DNA from: Danxiaibacter sp048498555
Lineage (GTDB): Bacteria; Bacteroidota; Bacteroidia; Chitinophagales; Chitinophagaceae
Length of the DNA: 64,000 bases
Assembly: GCA_048498555.1 (NCBI GenBank)
Contig: JBEHXT010000015.1
Span: 83,184 to 147,183, forward strand
Reading direction: 5' to 3'
Part shown: piece after piece, positions 18,698 to 26,176 of the stretch
Layout: each line of letters begins with the position of its first letter
Numbering within the stretch: the stretch's first letter is position 1
Notes under the pieces: model-generated
Seen by the model: only the letters and a program-made list of their open reading frames with translations
What the model was told of the DNA's origin: nothing
Database searches by the model: none
Position numbers and translations under genes: made by a program

Positions 18698-18777
18698 ATT
18701 AGCACATCTGCATATTAGCACATTCGCATATTCCCGCATTGGCACATTTACACATTCGCATCTCCGCACATTAAGCA
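18698..18777. repeat. Octad array (ATTCGCAY type), 10 units
   Basis: Ten units in 8-nt register (ATTAGCAC, ATCTGCAT, ATTCGCAT, ATTTACAC and variants). It lies downstream of the minus-strand folP gene, opposite the heptad array of the converging FKBP gene. A frame at 18654-18917 that reads through it is an artefact of the repeat. Confidence 0.85.
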
Positions 18778-18786
18778 TTTTCCTTC

Positions 18787-18817
18787 ATTGTCAATTTTCA
18801 ATTCTCCATTTTCAATT
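18787..18817. repeat. Heptad array (ATTTTCA type), 4 units
   Basis: ATTGTCA, ATTTTCA, ATTCTCC and ATTTTCA in register, running into the stop codon of folP (minus strand). It is the complement of the ATTGACA/ATTGAAA words at 19692, 28125 and 42445. Confidence 0.6.
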
Positions 18818-19643
18818 AGTAAAAAACTTTGCCCACAAGAACCGCCGCTTCCCGCGCTTCCTTTACGTCATGTACACGAAGAATATGTGCTCCATTCATC
18901 AGGCTTATGGTATTTAAAACGGTTGTTCCGTTCAGCGCTTCTTCAGGCGTAACCTGGAGTGTTTTATAAATAGTGGATTTTCTGGAAATGCCTATCAATA
19001 AAGGTTTTTCAAGTAGGTTAAACAGGTTCAGGTTTTTGATCAGTTCGAAATTATGGGCAATGGTTTTGGCAAACCCAAGCCCGGGATCAACAATAATGTC
19101 GAGAATGCCAGTTTTTCTGCATGTTTCGATCCGCTCAATAAAATAATCCAGCACATCCCTGGTTACATTTTCATAAGTAGCGTACTGCTGCATGGTCTGT
19201 GGATCACCTTTCATATGCATGCAGATATAAGGGCACTTTAACTGCGCAACGGTATCAAGCATTGCAGCATCAAGCAAACCGCCGCTGATATCATTCACCA
19301 TGTGAGCGCCGGCTTCAACAGAAAGCTGAGCTACTTTGGCAAAATAAGTATCTACGGAAAGAAATGCTTCAGGAAAGTTTTTGTGTAGTTCCTCTATGAC
19401 CGGGATCATCCTGTCGAGCTCTTCATCGGCTCCCGATTGTATACTGCCCGGCCTTGTACTTTGCGCGCCGATATCCAGTATTGCGGCACCCTCACTTAAC
19501 ATGCGTTCGGCCTGTTCTAAAGCTGCATCAACAGTGGATGCCCGGCTGCCCGAATAAAAAGAGTCGGGTGTTATGTTGATAATCCCCATGATGATGGGTT
19601 TCTCAATTGTTAATAAACGGCCACGGCAATTAAGTGTAAACAT
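18816..19643 (-). CDS. folP: Dihydropteroate synthase
   Basis: A 275-residue TIM-barrel enzyme that condenses p-aminobenzoate with dihydropterin pyrophosphate in folate synthesis, the sulfonamide target. Seen motifs are MGIINITPDSFYSGSR (pterin/pyrophosphate loop), LDIGAQSTRPGS, SVDTYFAKV, MVNDISGG, CPYICMHMKGDPQTM, IVDPGLGFAKT and LIGISRKS. The divergent DUF1599/BT_3928-like/permease genes nearby form a commonly seen Bacteroidota neighbourhood. Its stop codon abuts a heptad array. Confidence 0.96.
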   Translation of the reverse strand: MFTLNCRGRLLTIEKPIIMGIINITPDSFYSGSRASTVDAALEQAERMLSEGAAILDIGAQSTRPGSIQSGADEELDRMIPVIEELHKNFPEAFLSVDTYFAKVAQLSVEAGAHMVNDISGGLLDAAMLDTVAQLKCPYICMHMKGDPQTMQQYATYENVTRDVLDYFIERIETCRKTGILDIIVDPGLGFAKTIAHNFELIKNLNLFNLLEKPLLIGISRKSTIYKTLQVTPEEALNGTTVLNTISLMNGAHILRVHDVKEAREAAVLVGKVFY

Positions 19644-19656
19644 GGTGCGGTTTCCT

Positions 19657-19664
19657 TATTTTTG
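19657..19664 (+). promoter_or_regulatory. Candidate -7 box for the DUF1599 operon
   Basis: TATTTTTG matches the Bacteroidota -7 consensus TAnnTTTG. It lies just upstream of the folP start on the plus strand, about 155 nt before the DUF1599 gene, so the leader would contain both repeat arrays at 19692 and 19782. I see no clear -33 element. Confidence 0.3.
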
Positions 19665-19691
19665 GCGATAGTAAATGCGCAAGTTAAATTA

Positions 19692-19722
19692 ATTGATAAT
19701 TGAAAATTGACAATTGACAATG
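19692..19722. repeat. Heptad array (ATTGAMA type), 4 units
   Basis: ATTGATA, ATTGAAA, ATTGACA, ATTGACA in 7-nt register, in the folP/DUF1599 divergent spacer. Confidence 0.6.
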
Positions 19723-19781
19723 ATTTGTGTGTGAATGTCCGGGTTTCAAACATGCGGATACAAATTAAATTAAAAACTAAG

Positions 19782-19816
19782 GCTGATACCTGATACCTGA
19801 CGCCTTTTACCTGTTA
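19782..19816. repeat. Heptad array (CCTGATA type), 5 units ending at the start codon
   Basis: GCTGATA, CCTGATA, CCTGACG, CCTTTTA and CCTGTTA in register; only two bases separate the last unit from the ATG of the next gene. Such a unit replaces any ribosome binding site. Confidence 0.6.
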
Positions 19817-19818
19817 TC

Positions 19819-20367
19819 ATGGATACAAACCAACAATACGACGAGTGCATAGATAAATGCCGTGATATTTTTTTGAAGAAAACCCGTGACTACGGAACAT
19901 CGTGGAGAGTGTTGCGTACCATTTCCGTAATAGACCAAATCTTTATAAAAGCACTGCGTATACGTACCATCCAGGAAAAGAAAGTACAGAAGGTAGGAGA
20001 CGATATCCGCTCCGAGTTTATTGGCATTGTGAATTATGGCGTTATCGGCCTTATTCAGCTAAAGAAAAATAATTCAGCCGTTGAGGATCTTGATGTAGAT
20101 GCTGTTAGCGCTTTGTATAGTGAAAATGTTCAGCTGGCAAAAGATACCATGCTGGCAAAGAATCATGACTATGGCGAGGCCTGGCGCGAGATGACGCAGG
20201 AAAGTTTTGCCGATCTTATCCTGGTTAAATTATTGCGCGTTCGGCAAATTCTTGCCAATGATGGTAAGACGCTTATAAGCGAAGGCATCGACGCTAATTA
20301 TGTTGATATTATCAACTATGCAGTATTTGCATTGATTCTGATAAATGAAGGTAAACACGTAGGGTAG
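19819..20367 (+). CDS. DUF1599-domain protein with two tandem copies of the domain
   Basis: A 182-residue soluble protein of unknown function. It contains an internal duplication: residues 6-55 (CRDIFLKKTRDYGTSWRVLRTISVIDQIFIKALRIRTIQ) match residues 105-150 (AKDTMLAKNHDYGEAWREMTQESFADLILVKLLRVRQIL). Each copy keeps a K-x-DYG-x-x-WR core and is followed by a Y-x-x-I-x-NY segment. The family has been linked computationally with nucleotide modification, but the chromosomal Bacteroidota members have no known role. It leads a likely operon with the BT_3928-like and permease genes. Confidence 0.85.
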   Translation: MDTNQQYDECIDKCRDIFLKKTRDYGTSWRVLRTISVIDQIFIKALRIRTIQEKKVQKVGDDIRSEFIGIVNYGVIGLIQLKKNNSAVEDLDVDAVSALYSENVQLAKDTMLAKNHDYGEAWREMTQESFADLILVKLLRVRQILANDGKTLISEGIDANYVDIINYAVFALILINEGKHVG

Positions 20368-20412
20368 GCTATTGCGGAAACCGGTTATAACCAAACAAAT
20401 AAATTCAGCTCC

Positions 20413-21534
20413 ATGAAGGTTGTACTAAACATTGCAAGGATATTCGTTGGTGTGTTGTTTATTTTTTCGGGGTTAATAAAGGCAAATGATCCACTTGGAT
20501 TAAGCTATAAGATGCAGGAGTTTTTTGAAGTGTGGGGATGGAATAAGCTGAACGACTACTCGCTTATGCTTTCGCTTGTAATGAATGTTTTCGAGGTAGT
20601 TGCCGGCATAGCCTTGCTGGTCGGCTATCGCATGAAGCTAATTAGCTGGCTGTTATTCCTGCTTATTATTTTCTTTACATTCCTTACGGGATATGCATAT
20701 CTCTCAGGAAAGATAAAAACCTGCGGCTGTTTTGGTGATTGCGTTCCGTTAACCGCATTTCAATCGTTTCTGAAGGATATTATCCTTTTCGTCCTAACGC
20801 TGTTTATATTGTTTAATTATAAAAAGATTCGGCCTGTTTTTTCACCGGCGCCATCTATAATCATTTTACTGGCAAGCATTTTTGCTGTATCATGGATGCA
20901 GGCGTATGCATTAAAACATCTGCCATACGTGGATTGCCTGCCATACAAGCAAGGCAATAATCTTTCAGAGAAAATGAAAGTGCCGCCCGGCGCAATTGCT
21001 GACAGCTCAATAATGACCTTTACCTACAAACATAAAGGGCAAAATATGGAGTTTGACCAGGATCATTTTCCGGATGATTTTGATTCCACCTATGAATTTG
21101 TTGAACGCCACGATAAATTGATCAGGCAGGGAAATGCACTTCCCGCAATTGTTGATTTCTCTCTAAGGACAGAACAGGGCGATGATATTACTGAACAAGT
21201 ATTAGCAACCCCCGATTATTACATGCTTGTATTTGTAAAAGATTTTGGCAATGCAGGGAAATGGATGACGGAAGAACATGTGCAACTGATAAAAACATGC
21301 CAGGCAAAAAATATTCCTGTCCGCTATATTACTTCAGAACCAAAGAAAGCCGCACATCATTTGGATTCATTAGCTATGAAAGATTTGCTCATTTGTGATG
21401 CAACAGTTATTAAAACGGCGGCGAGGGCCAACCCAACTTACTTCCTGATGAATCAGGCGACTGTTTACAGAAAAATAAGCGGCACAGATATCAGCAAAAT
21501 GCAAAAAGCTGTACAGGAACTAAAAGCTCAATAG
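20413..21534 (+). CDS. BT_3928-family membrane protein (DoxX/MauE-like domain plus C-terminal thioredoxin-like region)
   Basis: A 373-residue inner-membrane protein. Four helices in the first 160 residues form a DoxX/MauE-like unit (LFIFSGLIKANDPLGLSYKMQEFF, FEVVAGIALLVGY) with a Cys motif CGCFGDC between helices, which suggests electron or disulfide transfer. The region after about 165 is outside the membrane helices and resembles a thioredoxin fold without its CxxC (YYMLVFVKDFGNAG). The exact function is unknown. It sits 45 bp after DUF1599 and 12 bp before the permease, as in other Bacteroidota. Confidence 0.85.
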   Translation: MKVVLNIARIFVGVLFIFSGLIKANDPLGLSYKMQEFFEVWGWNKLNDYSLMLSLVMNVFEVVAGIALLVGYRMKLISWLLFLLIIFFTFLTGYAYLSGKIKTCGCFGDCVPLTAFQSFLKDIILFVLTLFILFNYKKIRPVFSPAPSIIILLASIFAVSWMQAYALKHLPYVDCLPYKQGNNLSEKMKVPPGAIADSSIMTFTYKHKGQNMEFDQDHFPDDFDSTYEFVERHDKLIRQGNALPAIVDFSLRTEQGDDITEQVLATPDYYMLVFVKDFGNAGKWMTEEHVQLIKTCQAKNIPVRYITSEPKKAAHHLDSLAMKDLLICDATVIKTAARANPTYFLMNQATVYRKISGTDISKMQKAVQELKAQ

Positions 21535-21546
21535 AATTGTTGGATC

Positions 21547-22593
21547 ATGCTAACATTCGTCACAAAAAAACTATTGTACGGGCTGCTGGTGTTAGCGGGC
21601 GTGACCGTCGTGGTGTTTTTTTTGTTTGTTGGTTTTGGTGATCCCGTTAGGCTTGTTCTTGGCCAGACAGGCGACAGTGCCACAATCAAAAACATTAGAA
21701 AAGAACTGGCGCTGGATCAACCCAAATGGAAACAATTCGTGCTGTATGTAAATGACGTTTCCCCGCTTGCCATTCATACTAAAGAAGAAATCCAGTCAAA
21801 ACAATTAAAGGGCATTTTTATTGGAGGCGATACAAAGTTTGCGATTAAATGGCCCTATCTCCGCCGTTCTTATCAAACCAAAAAAAGTGTAACGGAAGTA
21901 CTAATGGAAGCACTTCCAGGAACAATGATACTGGCGTTTACTGCAATGCTGATAGCTACTGTATTTGGCATTGTGCTGGGTGTTTTAGCAGCGGTCAAAC
22001 AAAATACTGTTTGGGACACCTCGGCCATTTTTGCGAGTGTGCTGGGAATTTCCGCACCGTCTTTTTTTGTAGGAATTATACTGGCTTACCTGTTTGGTTT
22101 TGTGCTTAGCAATTACACCGGTTTACATATGATTGGCAGCCTTTATGAGGTGGATCCGTTTAATGGGCGGCAACTTCAATTGAGAAATCTTATCCTGCCT
22201 GCCATCACATTGGGTATAAGGCCGCTGGCTATTATTACGCAACTTACTCGGAGCGCCATGCTTGATGTACTTGATCAGGATTATATCCGAACGGCTTATG
22301 CTAAAGGATTAAAAAGCCGAACGATTATCTGGAAACATGCGTTAAGGAACGCATTGAATCCTGTTATTACAGCCATTACCGGATGGTTTGCGGAGTTGCT
22401 TGCTGGTGCCTTTTTCGTGGAATATATTTTTGGATGGAAGGGCATTGGGAAGGTTACCGTAGATGCATTGGAAAAGCTCGACTTTCCCGTGGTGATGGGC
22501 AGTGTATTGTTAACAGCAACATTCTTCGTGCTGGTAAACATTCTCGCAGATATTCTTTATTCAATAGTAGATCCAAGGGTAAAACTGAAGTAG
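21547..22593 (+). CDS. ABC transporter permease, DppB/OppB type
   Basis: A 348-residue inner-membrane permease with about six helices. The N-terminus (KKLLYGLLVLAGVTVVVFFLF) matches the oligopeptide permease family, and the EAA loop reads DYIRTAYAKGLKSRTIIWKHALRNALNPVIT, where the ATPase would dock. No partner permease, ATPase or binding protein is adjacent, so its partners must be elsewhere. Twelve bases separate it from the BT_3928-like gene. Confidence 0.9.
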   Translation: MLTFVTKKLLYGLLVLAGVTVVVFFLFVGFGDPVRLVLGQTGDSATIKNIRKELALDQPKWKQFVLYVNDVSPLAIHTKEEIQSKQLKGIFIGGDTKFAIKWPYLRRSYQTKKSVTEVLMEALPGTMILAFTAMLIATVFGIVLGVLAAVKQNTVWDTSAIFASVLGISAPSFFVGIILAYLFGFVLSNYTGLHMIGSLYEVDPFNGRQLQLRNLILPAITLGIRPLAIITQLTRSAMLDVLDQDYIRTAYAKGLKSRTIIWKHALRNALNPVITAITGWFAELLAGAFFVEYIFGWKGIGKVTVDALEKLDFPVVMGSVLLTATFFVLVNILADILYSIVDPRVKLK

Positions 22594-22627
22594 TGGTAAG
22601 TTAAACGTAGTACGTTATAGGTTGAGT
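22593..22627. repeat. Degenerate heptad run starting at the permease stop codon, 5 units
   Basis: Five 7-nt units each beginning GT (GTGGTAA, GTTAAAC, GTAGTAC, GTTATAG, GTTGAGT); the first G is the last base of the TAG stop. Weak alone, but its period and placement match the other arrays. The rest of the spacer to 22797 holds imperfect inverted words (ACAAAGACACAAAG and GCGCCTTTGTGGTG), without a gene. Confidence 0.4.
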
Positions 22628-22797
22628 TGATTTTCCAGATGATTTCTTTAGCTATTAAGGAAGAAATACAAAGACACAAAGCTGCATTCAGCAATCAAAA
22701 AAATAATGCGGCTTCGTGCCTGTGTGCTGACCCGTGCCGGATCTGACAGGTTTCAAAAATACTTTATGTTCCTTTGAACCTTGCGCCTTTGTGGTGA

Positions 22798-23313
22798 TTA
22801 TCCTGCAGTTTCCAGTTTGAACTTTTTTGCAACCCAGCTATCCTTTACCGGCACAAGCCAGTTATTCAACAGATCAGCTTTAGTTGCAACCAGGTTATTG
22901 AAATACAGCGTATCAGGTGTGATAAAGTTATTTTGTATGGCGTACGGTATTTGTTGCAAAGGCAATAACTGAATTTTGTCTTTTATTACAAAAGCCAGCA
23001 TCTGCCTGTCAAACATTGTTACATTGAACTTCTCTTCAATTTCCTTAATCAACCTCACTGAACTATCAGTGCTGCAACCGCTTACATATGTCGCTGTTTC
23101 ATCGGCCATCAAAACAATAAACTGGCCATATAATAAATTAGCAAACCCTTTCACCGGTGTTCCGTGTGTATTCCATCCCTGCAGGAATTGATTCATCATT
23201 TTTTCCAGCTCAAACGCTTCTCCCAAAGAGAATAATCTGCTGCTTTGGTAAATCCACACTCTTGACTGATCATCAAAGTCGGCCGGGATAAATTCTGCGA
23301 TATTCGTATTCAT
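22798..23313 (-). CDS. Conserved hypothetical protein (family often labelled 'ABC transporter ATPase' in Bacteroidota)
   Basis: Starting at ATG 23313 (MNTNIAEFIPADFDDQSRVWIYQSSRLFSLGEAF) gives 171 residues. The frame stays open upstream for 56 more codons, but that part is low-complexity and derived partly from the octad array at 23330, so I reject it. Similar short proteins starting near SRVWIYQ are widespread in Bacteroidota under an ATPase name, yet no Walker motif is visible here. Soluble, mixed alpha/beta. Function unknown. Confidence 0.75.
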   Translation of the reverse strand: MNTNIAEFIPADFDDQSRVWIYQSSRLFSLGEAFELEKMMNQFLQGWNTHGTPVKGFANLLYGQFIVLMADETATYVSGCSTDSSVRLIKEIEEKFNVTMFDRQMLAFVIKDKIQLLPLQQIPYAIQNNFITPDTLYFNNLVATKADLLNNWLVPVKDSWVAKKFKLETAG

Positions 23314-23329
23314 AACGCAAAGATAGTTA

Positions 23330-23369
23330 AATGTATAAATGAGGGAATGCACGAATGTGCAAATGTGAA
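23330..23369. repeat. Octad array (AATGTGCA type), 5 units
   Basis: AATGTATA, AATGAGGG, AATGCACG, AATGTGCA, AATGTGAA in 8-nt register between two divergent genes. Confidence 0.65.
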
Positions 23370-23498
23370 ACCCGGGCAATTGACATTTGTTAAGTAAACG
23401 CACCTTCCTAATAAAGCATTTATTTCCGGGTGCCAAAATATTTTTCCTCAACTGCAACATTTTGCATTTGAGGGAAGTCAATTAATAAAGTTCTTGTA

Positions 23499-23945
23499 AT
23501 GAAATACACCATACTGGTCATGTCCTTTGCTTTGACACTTTTTCTAACGCCAGGTTGCAAAAAAAGCAATCCGGAGGTCAATCAATCGAGCAGCCTCGTT
23601 GGATCGTGGGAGTTGCGGCTTATACAAGGCAGCATTCCACCCAGAAATTTCGCGCCGGGTAATGGCCATATTATTCAGTTTACAAACGATGGTTATAAAG
23701 TGCTTGATAGTAGCCGCGTTAAAGAAGAAGGGCACTTTACAATAACGCCCGATAGCTCAGTTGAGGCCAATGTATGCCTTATTGTAGAAGAAGGACAGTT
23801 TACTAATAGAATTGCGTTTAGTGCCAGCTCCAATCCCAATAAAGTATTTTATAACATTGAAGGAAATCAGCTCACTTTTCTTTCCGGTTGCTTCGCGTTA
23901 GATGGTGGCAGCCGTACTATGTATGAAAGAGTGGATGGGAAGTGA
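23499..23945 (+). CDS. Small lipocalin-like lipoprotein
   Basis: A 148-residue exported protein. The signal MKYTILVMSFALTLFLTPGC has a lipobox Cys at residue 20. The mature part begins a lipocalin-like fold with LVGSWELRLIQG, followed by alternating beta strands (HIIQFTNDGYKVLD, EGHFTITPD, NVCLIVEEG) and a late GCFALDGGSRTMYERV. Proteins of this kind are common and mostly uncharacterised in Chitinophagaceae; a ligand cannot be inferred. The following heptad array begins on the last base of its stop codon. Confidence 0.7.
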   Translation: MKYTILVMSFALTLFLTPGCKKSNPEVNQSSSLVGSWELRLIQGSIPPRNFAPGNGHIIQFTNDGYKVLDSSRVKEEGHFTITPDSSVEANVCLIVEEGQFTNRIAFSASSNPNKVFYNIEGNQLTFLSGCFALDGGSRTMYERVDGK

Positions 23946-24028
23946 GGTGTGAGGTATGAGGTATGAGGTATGGGGTATGAGGTGTAAGGCATAAGGCATA
24001 AGGTATGAGGTATGAGGTGTAAGGCATG
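23945..24028. repeat. Heptad array (AGGTATG type), 12 units
   Basis: Twelve units in perfect 7-nt register, dominated by AGGTATG, AGGTGTA and AGGCATA. The first base is the A of the preceding TGA stop codon. Partnered with the octad array at 24096 in the same convergent spacer, the same composite layout as 18542-18777. Confidence 0.85.
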
Positions 24029-24095
24029 AGATGACTTCCGCTAACTGACTTTTTGTTCTGAATAGAATGGATTATACCCAGCGATTATTCTTCTG

Positions 24096-24159
24096 ATTCG
24101 CATATTTACACATTTGCACATTCGCATATTTGTACATTCCCGCATTTGCCCATTTACAT
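24096..24159. repeat. Octad array (ATTYGCAY type), 8 units, overlapping the end of the Fe-S protein gene
   Basis: Eight units in 8-nt register (ATTCGCAT, ATTTACAC, ATTTGCAC, ATTTGTAC and others). The last unit, ATTTACAT, read on the minus strand supplies the final Met codon and TAA stop of the gene ending at 24154. Confidence 0.8.
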
Positions 24160-24930
24160 ACTTTTCTCAATCAACTCCGCTATGTCCAACACCTGGACAT
24201 TCTCTTCTTTTTCACGGTTTTTTACGCCATCAGTCAACATGGTGTTGCAAAAGGGGCAGGCGCTTGCAATAATGTTCGGTTGCAATGACAATGCTTCATC
24301 TGTTCGTTCAAAATTTACCCGCGTAGAGCCTTTTTCTTCCTCCTTAAACATTTGCGCGCCACCGGCGCCACAACATAATCCATTTGTACGGCAGCGTTTC
24401 ATTTCAACCAATTCGGCATCCAATAACGCTAAAACCTGGCGCGGTGCTTCATAAATGTTATTTGCGCGGCCGAGGTAACAGCTATCATGATAAGTGATTT
24501 TTTTTCCTTTAAAACTTCCGCCTTCTTTCAAAACAATTTTTCCATTATTGATAAGCTCCTGTAAAAATGTGGTGTGATGAATAACCTCGTAATTTCCACC
24601 AAGTTCAGGATACTCGTTTTTGAGGATATTAAAGCAGTGCGGGCAGGTTGTTACAATCCGTTTAATGCCATAGCCATTTAACACCTGGATATTGTTGTAA
24701 GCCATCATCTGAAAAAGAAATTCATTGCCGGCTCGGCGTGCAGGATCTCCTGTGCAGGCTTCCTCTTTTCCAAGTATGGCATATTTTATACCGGTCTTAT
24801 TAAGAATGCTGGCAAAAGCCCTGGTTATTTTTTGCGCACGTTGATCAAAGCTTCCGGAACATCCTACCCAGAACAATATTTCAGGCGATTCTCCATTCAT
24901 CATCATTTCGGCCATACTTGTAGCAATCAT
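24154..24930 (-). CDS. CCG-domain Fe-S protein (heterodisulfide reductase / LutA-like)
   Basis: A start at 24930 (MIATSMAEMMMNGESPEILFWVGCSGSFD) gives 258 residues and matches the usual beginning of the Bacteroidota family. The frame continues 62 codons further upstream, but that part reads through heptad and octad repeats. Two cysteine-rich CCG modules are seen: CPHCFN with HDSCYLGR, and GLCCGAGGAQMF with ACPFCNTML. Such modules bind Fe-S clusters and pass electrons in soluble reductase complexes. In Bacteroidota a partner Fe-S/membrane protein is usually adjacent; none is here. Confidence 0.88.
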   Translation of the reverse strand: MIATSMAEMMMNGESPEILFWVGCSGSFDQRAQKITRAFASILNKTGIKYAILGKEEACTGDPARRAGNEFLFQMMAYNNIQVLNGYGIKRIVTTCPHCFNILKNEYPELGGNYEVIHHTTFLQELINNGKIVLKEGGSFKGKKITYHDSCYLGRANNIYEAPRQVLALLDAELVEMKRCRTNGLCCGAGGAQMFKEEEKGSTRVNFERTDEALSLQPNIIASACPFCNTMLTDGVKNREKEENVQVLDIAELIEKSM

Positions 24931-24983
24931 ATACTTGGCTTTAAAAGCTAAAAATAAAGAAAACCAATGAGCTCTGAACAGTA

Positions 24984-25060
24984 AGGTGTTCGGTTTCAGG
25001 TGCAAGGTGCAAGGTGTCAGGTTTAAGGCGTAAGGTAAAAGGCATAAGTTGTAAGATGCA
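24984..25060. repeat. Heptad array (AGGTGCA type), 11 units
   Basis: Eleven units in register (AGGTGTT, CGGTTTC, AGGTGCA twice, AGGTGTC, AGGTTTA, AGGCGTA, AGGTAAA, AGGCATA and two diverged). It lies between divergent genes, followed by an octad array. Confidence 0.8.
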
Positions 25061-25068
25061 AAGAACGC

Positions 25069-25132
25069 ATTCGCACATCTGCTCATTCGCATATTCGCAC
25101 ATTCACACATTTGCACATTCGCCTATATTTGC
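25069..25132. repeat. Octad array (ATTCGCAC type), 8 units ending 5 nt before a start codon
   Basis: ATTCGCAC, ATCTGCTC, ATTCGCAT, ATTCGCAC, ATTCACAC, ATTTGCAC, ATTCGCCT, ATATTTGC in 8-nt register. The last two units together create the -7-like sequence at 25124. Confidence 0.8.
25124..25131 (+). promoter_or_regulatory. Candidate -7 box formed inside the octad array; possible leaderless start
   Basis: TATATTTG fits TAnnTTTG exactly and ends 6 nt before the ATG of the LysE gene. Transcription would then begin at or within a few bases of the start codon. No -33 box at normal spacing is clear, so this may be chance. Confidence 0.35.
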
Positions 25133-25137
25133 GCCCT

Positions 25138-25770
25138 ATGGAGTTACTGTTTGCTGCTTTTATGGGTATGCTGGTGAGCTTTTTAGGGCAACTGCCGTTG
25201 GGAAATATGAGCATTACCGCAACTCAGATCTATGTTCAGGAAAATGCTAAAAATGCCTGGAAATATGCGATAGGTGTGGCTATCGTCGAAGTGATTTATT
25301 TGCGCCTTTCACTAAAAGGAGTGGATTGGATCATGCAGCACAAATTATTTTTCACCATACTGGGATGGTTAACGGTGGCCTTGTTCCTTGCACTGGGAGT
25401 CGCTAGTTTTGTGTCGGCCAATCGTCAGCGTGGCGACAAAAAAGCGCTATTATTAAACAACAAAATGGACCGTTTTTTATTAGGTCTGAGCATGAGCGCA
25501 TTGAACCCTGCCCAAATCCCCTTTTGGTTTATATGGAGTACTTATCTCCTTGATAATAAAGTCATTCAGCCCGTATCTTCTCAATACGATATGTTTACTG
25601 TGGGCGCCGGTTGCGGCACCATTGCGGGCCTCGCTGTTTATATGTATGGCGGCAACTGGCTGATTACAAAGATGAATACTAGCATGAAGAACCTCAACAA
25701 AGCCATGGGCGGCATTTTTATACTTACAGCTGTTATTCAGCTGTACCGTATGGTACGAGGTTTTTTATAG
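25138..25770 (+). CDS. LysE/RhtB-family amino-acid exporter
   Basis: The ATG at 25138 gives a 210-residue membrane protein starting MELLFAAFMGMLVSFLGQLPLGNMSITA; the family's first helix and its P-x-G-P-like turn (LPLGN) are recognisable. About six helices follow (WLTVALFLALGVASF, FLLGLSMSALNPAQIPFWFIWSTYLL with the second conserved NP). It probably exports an amino acid or related compound. The longer frame from 25111 reads repeat DNA. Direction opposite to the Fe-S protein gene. Confidence 0.8.
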   Translation: MELLFAAFMGMLVSFLGQLPLGNMSITATQIYVQENAKNAWKYAIGVAIVEVIYLRLSLKGVDWIMQHKLFFTILGWLTVALFLALGVASFVSANRQRGDKKALLLNNKMDRFLLGLSMSALNPAQIPFWFIWSTYLLDNKVIQPVSSQYDMFTVGAGCGTIAGLAVYMYGGNWLITKMNTSMKNLNKAMGGIFILTAVIQLYRMVRGFL

Positions 25771-25838
25771 CAGTTAATTTTTGATGAAAAAACACCAATG
25801 CTATTTCAAAATGAAATATATTAGTGACTCGTTTTTGC

Positions 25839-25864
25839 AACGTGGGCCGAAATGCACGTTTTTT
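25839..25864 (+). terminator. Possible terminator of the LysE gene
   Basis: Six-bp stem AACGTG/CACGTT with a 10-nt loop and a following T run, 69 nt after the stop codon. The stem is modest. Confidence 0.45.
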
Positions 25865-25964
25865 AGTAAAGGTGGCAGCATTGTAGAAATAGTCATTTGC
25901 CGACAATTTTCATGTAACCCGAACTGACATAGTCGCATCGAAAGTAGAAACGCATTTCCGTTAA

Positions 25965-26047
25965 CAGGCTTGTTAAAAGCCTGGGGATGCTTCTTTTCGT
26001 AAGCATGATGTCAAATGTTCGTCCGCTTAAATAAATGCAATAGCATT
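25965..26047 (+). ncRNA. Three-hairpin leader segment, candidate cis-regulatory RNA
   Basis: Perfect stems CAGGCTT/AAGCCTG (25965-25983, loop GTTAA), ATGCTT/AAGCAT (25987-26006, 8-nt loop) and AATGC/GCATT (26034-26047, loop AATA) follow one another 130-210 nt upstream of the decarboxylase start. No known riboswitch motif is recognised. A structured leader controlling the catabolic cluster is inference. Confidence 0.35.
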
Positions 26048-26176
26048 CCTCAACTAACAGACATACGCTAAATGGCTTCTGCATGGTTCCATTGAGTGGG
26101 AATATGCCGGGTTAACTACCTGCAGCGTTCATCAACGAAATTTATTTCACGAAATTTTTTATCAAAGATTGCTGAC

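Larger units (their letters stand above)
25771..26176. other. 406-bp leader region of the catabolic cluster, with several stem-loops
   Basis: No convincing gene. A possible terminator of the LysE gene is AACGTG with CACGTT (25839-25860) followed by TTTT. Three successive hairpins occur at 25965-26047 (see separate entry). A direct repeat ACGAAATTT is present twice near 26136-26158, just ahead of the decarboxylase gene. Unlike most spacers of this size here, it has no heptad or octad array. Confidence 0.5.

Noticed and set aside
18654..18917. Plus-strand frame rich in HLHISTFAYSRIGTF
   Set aside because: It is a translation of the octad and heptad arrays and overlaps the end of folP.
24931..25250. 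N-terminal extension of the Fe-S protein and an opposite frame (MSGLRRKV...)
   Set aside because: Both read through repeat arrays; the known start of the family is at 24930.
25893..26084. Minus-strand frame of 63 residues in the leader of the catabolic cluster
   Set aside because: It overlaps the hairpins and lacks any feature of a gene.
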